Assembly (NCBI RefSeq): GCF_002954545.1 | Contig: NZ_MSCH01000003.1 | Location: forward strand, 372,001-436,000 | Reading direction: 5' to 3' | Length of the DNA stretch: 64,000 bases | Source: Psychrosphaera saromensis | GTDB taxonomy: Bacteria; Pseudomonadota; Gammaproteobacteria; Enterobacterales; Alteromonadaceae | Shown: positions 35,924 through 43,607 of the stretch, one piece after another | How the letters are laid out: each line of letters begins with the position of its first letter | How positions within the stretch are numbered: position 1 is the first letter of the stretch | The notes under the pieces: generated by a model | Told to the model about the DNA's origin: nothing | Databases searched by the model: none | What the model saw: the letters and a program-made list of their open reading frames with translations, nothing else | Position numbers and translations under genes: made by a program

Positions 35924-37117
35924 TTATTTACTAATTTGTTGTAACCAAGTCGCTAATTGACCGCGCTCTTGATCCGTCATTTTAGTCTTATTCATAAATG
36001 GCATGTCTTTAGCGTCGACAACTCGTGCTTGTATGCGTGGCGCCCATTGTTTAATTGAAGCTTCACCATTAAATACCACACCACCTTGAGCTACCGTGAA
36101 AATGTCGTCGGTATTTTGTTCTGAATGACAGGCACTACAACGCCTTTCTATAATTGCTTGTACTTGCTCCATACTAACTTCTTGTTCTAGCTGCTCAGCA
36201 CTAATTTCTACTTTAGCTGGCGCAATGACATAAGCTAGCGCAATGGTTGCGGCCACGGCTCCAACAATAATACCTGGCTTATTTTTACCGAAATGACGAA
36301 GTACAAAATATTGTCTAACCGCTGCCGTGGTTAATATAAGCGCCATCAATACAACCCAACCGGCATTGTGATTAAATGTCATTGGATAGTGGTTAGAGAT
36401 CATAATAAAGATCACGGGCAAGGTAATATAAGTATTATGAGTTGAGCGTAATTTGGCGTTCAAACCATATTTAGAGTCTGGTTTTGAACCATCTTCTACC
36501 GCTTTCACCAAAGCACGCTGTGCGGGCATAATGCCAAAGAACACATTACCCGCCATGATAGTTCCGATAACTGCGCCCATGTGCATATAAGCACCACGAG
36601 CACTAAATACTTGCATCAAGCTGTAAGATAACCAAGTGCCTAATGCCAGTAAAATAACGGCTAAAATTAAACTATGATCTTTAAGTTTAGTTCTCACTAA
36701 AACTTCATACGTTCCAACACCAACAACAATTGAACCTAAGCCATATAAAATAGCTTGCAGCTGAGTAAGCTCGGCAACACTAGAGTCAATAAGGTAAGTT
36801 TCAGCCCCTACATAAAACATTAGCGATAATAAAAAGAAGCCAGTGATCCATGTGGTGTACGCTTCCCACTTAAACCAATGCAACATAGTTGGCATTTTTG
36901 GTGGCGCAAGTTTGTATTTGGCTACCTCATAAAAACCACCGCCATGGATAGCCCATAAATCACCAGAAATACCTTTGTCGACTTTTTCTTGTGGTGGCGT
37001 TTCTAAGTGATTATCTAGCCACACAAAATAAAATGATGCGCCAATCCAAGCAATTCCTACCACTACATGTGCAAAGCGAATGACTAAATTTAGCCAATCT
37101 GTAATATACGGATCCAT
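35924..37117 (-). CDS. puuD: Membrane urate oxidase PuuD with cytochrome c domain
   Basis: A 397-residue integral membrane enzyme. About eight to nine helices form a DUF989-type domain with many conserved histidines (RFAHVVVGIAWIG, MHMG, STHNTY, ISNHYP). A C-terminal cytochrome c domain has the haem motif CSACH at 327-331 and likely axial Met in MPFMNKTKM. This architecture is that of PuuD, which oxidises urate to 5-hydroxyisourate and passes electrons to the respiratory chain rather than to oxygen with peroxide release. No soluble uricase or HpxO is seen in the window, and PuuD completes the path between XDH and UraH. Confidence 0.92.
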   Translation of the reverse strand: MDPYITDWLNLVIRFAHVVVGIAWIGASFYFVWLDNHLETPPQEKVDKGISGDLWAIHGGGFYEVAKYKLAPPKMPTMLHWFKWEAYTTWITGFFLLSLMFYVGAETYLIDSSVAELTQLQAILYGLGSIVVGVGTYEVLVRTKLKDHSLILAVILLALGTWLSYSLMQVFSARGAYMHMGAVIGTIMAGNVFFGIMPAQRALVKAVEDGSKPDSKYGLNAKLRSTHNTYITLPVIFIMISNHYPMTFNHNAGWVVLMALILTTAAVRQYFVLRHFGKNKPGIIVGAVAATIALAYVIAPAKVEISAEQLEQEVSMEQVQAIIERRCSACHSEQNTDDIFTVAQGGVVFNGEASIKQWAPRIQARVVDAKDMPFMNKTKMTDQERGQLATWLQQISK

Positions 37118-37185
37118 AATTTTTCTCGATTCTTGTTATGTTTTAATAATTCTTTTAATGCGTATTTTAATAGCACTTGTTAAAT

Positions 37186-38472
37186 TTAAACTTTTTCACC
37201 CATTACATGGGTGGCTTTTACATGACGTTCGTCACCTAACATACTCAGAATAAATAGCTTTTCAGATAGTTGAGTACAATGCTGCATTCGTCTGTCCATT
37301 AACGCAGTTGCATGATAATCAAGAACCACAAAGTCAGCTTCTGCACCTTTAGTGAAATTACCAATTGTGCCTTCCAGGTCCAACGCGATAGCACCGCCAA
37401 GCGTGGCTAAATAGAACGACTGAAAAGGACTTAACTTATCACCACGTAACTGTTGAGTTTTATAACCATCACTCATCGTACTTAACATAGAAAATGTAGT
37501 ACCAGCTCCAATATCAGAGCCCATTCCAACATTGATATCGAACTGCTTAGCTTGGGTAAGATTAAACAAACCACTGCCTAAAAACAGATTTGAACTCGGG
37601 CAAAAAGCAATAGCGGAGTCGGTTTCACCTAAACGCTGACATTCAGAGTCGTGTAAATGCACACCGTGGGCAAACACACTTCGGCGGCCTAACAATTTAC
37701 TCTTGTCGTAAACATCTAAATACCCATCACTTTCTGGGAATAACTCTTTTACCCAGGCAATTTCATTGAGGTTTTCACTTAAGTGCGTATGCAAATAAAC
37801 ACTTGGGTTTTCTGCTAGTAATTGCCCCGCTTTATCTAATTGTTCTGGTGACGATGTTGGCGCAAATCTAGGTGTAATTGCGTACTGTAAGCGGTCGACG
37901 TTATGCCATTTTTCAATTAATTGTTTTGACTCTTGATAACCTAATTCTGCCGTGTCTGATAAATCTTCAGGGCAATTACGATCCATCAAGACTTTGCCAC
38001 AAATCATTCTAAGTTTTTTCTGTTGGGCGGCGGTAAAAAATGCATCGACCGAGGCTTTATGAACTGTACCAAATACCAATGCCGTTGTGGTTCCAGCATC
38101 TAACAACTGCTCTAAGAAGAAATCAGCAACCGCTTTTGCATGATCAAAATCACTAAATTGTTTTTCAAATGGGAAGGTATAATTTTCTAACCACTCAAGT
38201 AACTGTTCACCATAAGAGGCGATCATCTCGGTTTGCGGATAATGCACGTGCGTGTCGATAAAACCCGGCATGATCAAACCATTTTCATAGTGAGTCACTT
38301 GGATGCTGTCATCAATATTGGGTAACAGCTCAGCTGCGCTGCCAACCTGTTCCACTAAGCCGTCTTTTATGATCAATAGGCCATCTTCAAAATATTGATA
38401 ACTTTCTTCCAATGCAACTTTGGCAGGGTCTGCCAAAAAATGAAGAAGCTCACCACGATATACTTTTAACAT
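37186..38472 (-). CDS. guaD: Guanine deaminase
   Basis: A 428-residue amidohydrolase. PGFIDTHVHYPQ (about 69-80) carries the zinc-binding HxH and the guanine deaminase-type continuation; FGTVHKAS, HTHLSENLNEI, FAHGVHL and GMGSDIGAGT supply the remaining metal and substrate residues. It converts guanine to xanthine for XDH. An AAGG site precedes the ATG. It is part of the minus-strand purine operon. Confidence 0.93.
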   Translation of the reverse strand: MLKVYRGELLHFLADPAKVALEESYQYFEDGLLIIKDGLVEQVGSAAELLPNIDDSIQVTHYENGLIMPGFIDTHVHYPQTEMIASYGEQLLEWLENYTFPFEKQFSDFDHAKAVADFFLEQLLDAGTTTALVFGTVHKASVDAFFTAAQQKKLRMICGKVLMDRNCPEDLSDTAELGYQESKQLIEKWHNVDRLQYAITPRFAPTSSPEQLDKAGQLLAENPSVYLHTHLSENLNEIAWVKELFPESDGYLDVYDKSKLLGRRSVFAHGVHLHDSECQRLGETDSAIAFCPSSNLFLGSGLFNLTQAKQFDINVGMGSDIGAGTTFSMLSTMSDGYKTQQLRGDKLSPFQSFYLATLGGAIALDLEGTIGNFTKGAEADFVVLDYHATALMDRRMQHCTQLSEKLFILSMLGDERHVKATHVMGEKV

Positions 38473-38630
38473 CTTTTTTTACCTTAATTAATAACGCTGA
38501 TTTTATGCATCAAAAACGTTATTTTTATATTCTGTTTATTTTTTCTTAGCTGTTTTCTTAGCTACTTTTTATTTAGCTGCTGTCTGTTTAACTACTTGGC
38601 TAACTATTCTTAAACTATCTTCGAATAACG

Positions 38631-39128
38631 CTAACTCTGGGCTATCACTAACGCGCCGTCGAGTTCCAATACATCACAGTTACCACCTTCTCCACCTCGG
38701 TCTATCACAAGGAAGTCACTTTCGCTGTTTAGTGCTAAACAGAAATGATGCCAAGTGCCTTTGTGATAGTTTACACCTTGGTTAGAGTCAGCTAAAAACA
38801 CTTCAATTTTGTTAACATCAAATTCCCCAGCAGGCGCAACCACGACCAAATATGGATTATTCCCCATAGGAATGAATGCTTGGCTACCTAAAGGATGACG
38901 TTCCATCATCTTGATTGCGATGGGCTGCTCTAGTGGTGTTGAACGGAAAATATTAACCAATACTCGCCCGTCTTTGTCATTAACATCTACCTTAGCTAAG
39001 TCGTGATAACGCTGGGTAAAACCATCATTAATGGCAAAGTTATTAGCTTGTTCATTCGCTTCAATTACATCACCAAAGACTTTAAATGCATCTTTGGTTA
39101 ATGGCTTTGGCATACATTTTTTTAACAT
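38631..39128 (-). CDS. allA: Ureidoglycolate lyase
   Basis: A 165-residue cupin-like enzyme that cleaves ureidoglycolate to glyoxylate and urea. The family pattern is clear: KPLTKDAFKVFGDVIEA near the N-terminus, ERHPLGSQAFIPM (about 81-93), and GTWHHFCLALN (about 124-134) with metal-binding type histidines. It acts after allantoicase; the urea feeds urease and the glyoxylate feeds malate synthase. A GGAAA site precedes the ATG. A gap of about 150 bases to guaD holds nothing recognisable. Confidence 0.93.
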   Translation of the reverse strand: MLKKCMPKPLTKDAFKVFGDVIEANEQANNFAINDGFTQRYHDLAKVDVNDKDGRVLVNIFRSTPLEQPIAIKMMERHPLGSQAFIPMGNNPYLVVVAPAGEFDVNKIEVFLADSNQGVNYHKGTWHHFCLALNSESDFLVIDRGGEGGNCDVLELDGALVIAQS

Positions 39129-39174
39129 GATATTTTCCAGTTATGGCTTTTCAGCTAATTTACAATAAGCCGAA

Positions 39175-39516
39175 CTAGCTGCCACGATATGTTGAATAAC
39201 CATACGCGGTTAATAACAAAGGAATGTGGTAATGCGAACCGCCTGCGTCAATTTCAAATACGATATCAACATAAGGATAAAATCCTTTTTCGTTATTCGC
39301 GTTAAAGTAAACCGCAGTCGCAAAATGCATACGGTAAATACCAGCAGGTAACACCTCACCGTCGGCTAATAAATTAGGTAAACGCCCGTCTTGATTGGTG
39401 ACGCCGCCATTAACTTCCTGCCAATCATTACCCTTTTGGGCAAATAAAGTGATAGGTACATTTTTAGCGGGTAAACCGCGTGTAACATCTAATATGTGGG
39501 TAGTAATTTGACTCAT
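39175..39516 (-). CDS. uraH: 5-hydroxyisourate hydrolase
   Basis: A 113-residue transthyretin-like protein ending in the diagnostic YRGS tetrapeptide. The N-terminal THILDVTRGLPAKNVPI contains the catalytic histidine region. It hydrolyses 5-hydroxyisourate from PuuD to OHCU. No signal peptide is present, so it is cytoplasmic. A GGGAA site precedes the ATG. Confidence 0.96.
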   Translation of the reverse strand: MSQITTHILDVTRGLPAKNVPITLFAQKGNDWQEVNGGVTNQDGRLPNLLADGEVLPAGIYRMHFATAVYFNANNEKGFYPYVDIVFEIDAGGSHYHIPLLLTAYGYSTYRGS

Positions 39517-39540
39517 ATCTATTCCCTGTTCTTAGTGCTT

Positions 39541-39582
39541 CAGTTTCGAGTTTCGAGTTTCGAGTTTCGAGTTTCGAGTTTA
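39541..39582. repeat. Seven-base tandem repeat array between uraD and uraH
   Basis: Six head-to-tail 7-base units: CAGTTTC, four exact GAGTTTC, then GAGTTTA. The last unit supplies the uraD stop codon (TAA on the minus strand). The array fills most of the gap before uraH, so changes in copy number would alter the distance between the two genes without touching coding sequence. Confidence 0.9.
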
Positions 39583-40083
39583 AGATAGCGATTTTGTGAT
39601 GCGCAGTTGAAAGATTTTTCTTTGTTCTTCCGCGGCATTAACTAACTCTTGTGCTCTGTTATTTGGTAAACGCGCTTGCAGTAAATCAGACATTTGTTGT
39701 GCGCTTTTACCTGTGGCACACACAATAAAAATAAAACCGAATTTGGCTTCATAATCTGTATTACCTTGAGCAAGCAGATTCAGTACATCTTCATCTGCCT
39801 CTTTAACTAAACCTTGTTCGTTGCCAGCTAATTCTTTGGTGTTGGCGTACTTAGCTCGTAGGCTAGAGACATCACCAATTTTAGGATGACCTTCAAAGGC
39901 TTCCAGGTAATCGGCTTCTGCAAGTCCTTGCCATGCTAAGTCAGCTTGTTGCTCTAGTACTTGCTGAGACGCAAATGGACGCGCCTGCACCATAACGTTA
40001 ACCCAGGTACTTGATGTACAACATTGCATAAACATGTGCGTTGCTTGCTCTGTATTCAGCGTATTTAGCTGTTCTAAATTCAT
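39580..40083 (-). CDS. uraD: OHCU decarboxylase
   Basis: A 167-residue helical enzyme that converts 2-oxo-4-hydroxy-4-carboxy-5-ureidoimidazoline to S-allantoin. The catalytic histidine is H66 in FEGHPKIGD, followed by the conserved S-L-R-A-K-Y-A and QGLVKEADEDVLNLL segments. It starts three bases after the allantoicase stop. Its stop codon lies in a 7-base tandem repeat. Confidence 0.95.
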   Translation of the reverse strand: MNLEQLNTLNTEQATHMFMQCCTSSTWVNVMVQARPFASQQVLEQQADLAWQGLAEADYLEAFEGHPKIGDVSSLRAKYANTKELAGNEQGLVKEADEDVLNLLAQGNTDYEAKFGFIFIVCATGKSAQQMSDLLQARLPNNRAQELVNAAEEQRKIFQLRITKSLS

Positions 40084-40086
40084 ATA

Positions 40087-41145
40087 TTAAAAGCCTGTTT
40101 TACCAAAAACGCGAAGTCGAGATATACCACCATCTGGGTAAATACTTAATCTTACGTGGGTAAATGCTTGTGTATTGTCGGGAATAATCTCGCTAAGAAA
40201 TAAGTGCTCACGATGGGCATACAATTTAGTTTGGATAATAACGGGCTGCCATTTGTCTTCTTGAGCACCATTAGTAAAGTCATCACTGTCGCTTACCATA
40301 GCTTCTAACTTAAAGGTGTCAGGGAAGTTACCTTTAAAATGGCACGTATCTACAATCACTTTTTCAATACTGCCTTTGCTGGCAAGTTTAACGATTGACC
40401 AATCAGGACCTGGATCACGACGGCGCTTTGTTTCCCAACCGTCGCCCATATCTTTACCGCGACCTGGCATGATCAGATTGTTTTTATCGCTGAAAAACAT
40501 GTCAGAAACCAACAAGGCTTTTGCGCCATTTTTGATATACGCTAGGTCGATTAACTCGCCATCAACAAAGTCATTCCAGTTCACATCAGCTTCACCGTAA
40601 ACGCGAAAACGAGCAATACCGCCATCAGGGAACATATTTAAACGTACGTGAGTCCAAGATGTATCTTCAGTTATTTCAAACATATTTTGGCTATGCGCAT
40701 CCACAGATACTTCTTTTAAGATAGTGTGCCAAACCGTGCTTTTATTTGGTTGAACATCGCTCACACAAGCTTCTACTGAAACCGTTTGAGGCGCGTTACC
40801 ACGGAAGTAATTGGTGTCTATATCAAAACCACGAATCACACCTTTAATGCCAAGACGGACAATACACCAGTCAAATTCACGACCATTATCACGGCCATAA
40901 CTACGACGAGATTCCCAACCGTCCATCCATTTACCACGGTCGGTAAATTTACCGTCGATAAAAATACCACGACCTTCTTTCAGTAAGTTTTCCATTCCAG
41001 CAAAAAAGTCATCACTGCAGGATAAGGTTTCACCACCAACTCGAGCGCTGGCTAAATCGACGCAATGGGTTTTAAATTTGCGTTCTAATTCAAGTGGCTC
41101 ACCGCTTAATTTATTTTGTTCTTGAGTGTTTATATCTGACATCAT
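40087..41145 (-). CDS. alc: Allantoicase
   Basis: A 352-residue enzyme with two repeated beta-jelly-roll allantoicase domains (about 30-175 and 205-350). Each half carries the same motifs: W-E-(S/T)-(R/K)-R-R and HVRLN/HVRLS followed by (F/Y)PDGGI-(A/S)-R-(F/L)-R-V-(Y/F)-G. It hydrolyses allantoate to ureidoglycolate and urea. Two ATG codons open the frame (41145 and 41142); either is possible. Confidence 0.96.
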   Translation of the reverse strand: MMSDINTQEQNKLSGEPLELERKFKTHCVDLASARVGGETLSCSDDFFAGMENLLKEGRGIFIDGKFTDRGKWMDGWESRRSYGRDNGREFDWCIVRLGIKGVIRGFDIDTNYFRGNAPQTVSVEACVSDVQPNKSTVWHTILKEVSVDAHSQNMFEITEDTSWTHVRLNMFPDGGIARFRVYGEADVNWNDFVDGELIDLAYIKNGAKALLVSDMFFSDKNNLIMPGRGKDMGDGWETKRRRDPGPDWSIVKLASKGSIEKVIVDTCHFKGNFPDTFKLEAMVSDSDDFTNGAQEDKWQPVIIQTKLYAHREHLFLSEIIPDNTQAFTHVRLSIYPDGGISRLRVFGKTGF

Positions 41146-41226
41146 CGCTTGGTTTTCCTACCTAAAAATCTATTAATTAATATTCTGTATTTGTCATGTT
41201 CTGACGGCTTATGGTTAGTCTTTTAA

Positions 41227-42588
41227 CTATCCTTTTAACCGGCCTTTTAGAAGAGGACGCCCTTTTGGCTCATTAATAAATTCGTCTTGTTGATAAACAT
41301 GATGACCACGGACATAAGTATGCAGCACTTGCCCAGTGACTTTACGGCCAGCATAAGGAGTTATGTTATGGCGGTGTTTGATCATTTCGTTAGTAATGGT
41401 GAATTCTGCATCCGGATCAAACACTAAAAAGTCAGCATGATTGCCCACTTTAATAGCCCCTTTAACTGAATCTAAACCTGCAAACTTGGCGGTTTCTGTC
41501 GACATTAAACGCGTAATATCCACTAAGCTGAAACCACGTTCTTTTGCTTCCGTCCAAATTAATGAAATACCAAATTGTAAGGCCGAAATTCCGCCCCAAG
41601 CTTTTTCAATATCGCCGGTATCAATATGTTTTAATTCTGGCGTGCAAGGGGAGTGGTCGGAAACAATAAAGTCTAAACGACCATCCGTAATGGCTTGCCA
41701 TAAATGTTCGCGATTTTTATTTTCACGAATTGGCGGACAACATTTAAATAAGGTTTTGCCATCGGGAATAGTTTCAGAGGCAATGGTTAAATAATGCGGA
41801 CAGGTTTCTGCACTAAAACGTAATCCTTCTTTTTTAGCTTGTTCGATGGTATCGAGCGCTTCGTCAGACGATAAATGCACGATATGTACTTTGCAGTTAT
41901 CGCCTTTTTGTTTTGACTCTCTGGCCATATCGACCATTAACGAAATCGCCTCGTTCTCCCAACTTTTTGGCCGTGACGCTAAAAAGCTATTATATTCTTT
42001 GGTGATCTCTACATGATCAAAATTGCCACAATCTAACTCAGCATGGATAAGATATGGCACATCATGTTTAGCTAATATCGGCATGGCGGCACGAATATCT
42101 TTAGCTTCCACATTTGGAAACTCGGCAATTCCAGAGTCGATTAAAAACGACTTAACACCTAATACACCGGCATTGAGTAACTCGTCTAAATCATCGATAT
42201 TTTGTGGAATAACTCCGCCCCAAAAACCGCAATCAACCCATAATTTGTCGTCAACCGAGTCGAGCTTTTCCTGGAATGCTGCTTTGGTTGTGGTTACTGG
42301 AATACAATTTAATGGCATATCAACCAAGGCAGTAATGCCACCAGCGGCAGCGGCTTGCGTAGCAGTATTAAATCCTTCCCATTCAGTACGTCCAGGCTCA
42401 TTAATATGCACGTGTGAGTCGACCAATCCTGGCATGATCACTTTGTCTTTATAATCTTGAACTGGACAAGATGGTGCTTGTCCATACGGATGAATTTTGA
42501 AAATCAATTGGTCTTTTACTTCAATACAAGCGGCTTTCATTTCGCCGTCAATAATGACGTTTTCACTTTGTAGGGCAAAATGTTTCAT
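41227..42588 (-). CDS. allB: Allantoinase
   Basis: A 453-residue dinuclear amidohydrolase. DSHVHINEPGRTEWEGF holds the first metal ligands; GVKSFLIDSG carries the lysine expected to be carbamylated; HAELDC, HIVHLSS and SDHSPC complete the site. It hydrolyses allantoin to allantoate. The frame could extend 35 codons upstream inside xdhC, but the ATG at 42588 overlaps the xdhC stop as ATGA and begins with family-like sequence, so it is the start. Confidence 0.95.
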   Translation of the reverse strand: MKHFALQSENVIIDGEMKAACIEVKDQLIFKIHPYGQAPSCPVQDYKDKVIMPGLVDSHVHINEPGRTEWEGFNTATQAAAAGGITALVDMPLNCIPVTTTKAAFQEKLDSVDDKLWVDCGFWGGVIPQNIDDLDELLNAGVLGVKSFLIDSGIAEFPNVEAKDIRAAMPILAKHDVPYLIHAELDCGNFDHVEITKEYNSFLASRPKSWENEAISLMVDMARESKQKGDNCKVHIVHLSSDEALDTIEQAKKEGLRFSAETCPHYLTIASETIPDGKTLFKCCPPIRENKNREHLWQAITDGRLDFIVSDHSPCTPELKHIDTGDIEKAWGGISALQFGISLIWTEAKERGFSLVDITRLMSTETAKFAGLDSVKGAIKVGNHADFLVFDPDAEFTITNEMIKHRHNITPYAGRKVTGQVLHTYVRGHHVYQQDEFINEPKGRPLLKGRLKG

Positions 42589-43607
42589 TTTACGTCTCCG
42601 TTTTCTAGCTCTTTGCTTTGTGTATTTTCTACCACTGATTGTTGTTCGCCAGTCGCATCTTGCATTGATAGGAGTTGCTTTATTTCTTGCCAAGCAACGC
42701 CTTTGCTTTTTTTATTAGTTTTATTATCAGAAACCGATAGCAGCGACTGATAAGACTCTATAATTTCGCCTGCTACGCTAATCGCAACTTCCATTGGCAT
42801 TTTGCCTACGACTTGCTCTAGCCCAATTGGACAATTCATGCGTTCAACAAGAGATTGTTTTACGTCTCTGTGTTTATAACGTTGTTGGAAACGACGCCAC
42901 TTGGTATCGGATGCAATTAAGCCTAAGTAGTGAAAATCTTCACGTTTTAAAATCGCTAAGCTAATTTCAAAGTCCAGTTGATGATTGTGCGTCATCACTA
43001 CATTTAACGTATTACTTGGCATAGAAGCCACTTCGCTCGCGGGATCATCACTAAGTAATTTTGTTACGTTGGCATATTGTTCACAATTAACCGGAAACTG
43101 AGATTCGCGGTTATCGACCCAAGTAATATGACAAGGCAAACCTGCCAACATAGGAATTAACGCCTGCGCCACATGACCGGCACCAAATACCGCAATATGA
43201 ATTTTACTGGCGGCAAAACATTCAAATAATAAACTGGCATTGCCACCACAACATTGCCCTAATTGACTGCCCAGTTGGAAGTGTTCAATTAGCTGACAAT
43301 CTTTATTTTGCTGTAATAACTGTTGTGCTTTTTTTATCGCTTTATATTCAAGATGACCGCCACCGATAGTGTCAAAGCTCTGGTTTTGACTAACCACCAT
43401 TTTTGTTCCACTGTCTCTTGGCGTTGAACCACTCACGCCAATAATAGTAATTAATACAAACGCTTTACCCTGGCGGTTTAAATTAAAACTAGCTTGATCC
43501 CACTTTAATTTATGCCCTGAGCTTTCAGTAAATAAATGGGTGTTATTCGAATTTGAGCCAGAATCAAAATCATCATCAAAGTCAGTTATATTATTCCCTC
43601 TAATCAT
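42585..43607 (-). CDS. xdhC: XdhC, xanthine dehydrogenase maturation factor
   Basis: A 340-residue molybdenum cofactor chaperone that binds, sulphurates and inserts the cofactor into XdhB. The N-terminal XdhC/CoxI domain has VSGSTPRDSGTKMVV and GGGHLEYKA, then GQCCGGN. A Rossmann-like C-terminal half contains VFGAGHVAQAL. The first 20 or so residues are acidic and serine/asparagine-rich and look like a variable extension. It overlaps both neighbours (start with the xdhB stop, stop with the allB start). Confidence 0.93.
   Translation of the reverse strand: MIRGNNITDFDDDFDSGSNSNNTHLFTESSGHKLKWDQASFNLNRQGKAFVLITIIGVSGSTPRDSGTKMVVSQNQSFDTIGGGHLEYKAIKKAQQLLQQNKDCQLIEHFQLGSQLGQCCGGNASLLFECFAASKIHIAVFGAGHVAQALIPMLAGLPCHITWVDNRESQFPVNCEQYANVTKLLSDDPASEVASMPSNTLNVVMTHNHQLDFEISLAILKREDFHYLGLIASDTKWRRFQQRYKHRDVKQSLVERMNCPIGLEQVVGKMPMEVAISVAGEIIESYQSLLSVSDNKTNKKSKGVAWQEIKQLLSMQDATGEQQSVVENTQSKELENGDVK

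Noticed and set aside
41441-42454. Plus-strand open frames antisense to allantoinase
   Set aside because: The minus-strand allantoinase carries all metal-site motifs; the antisense frames have none.
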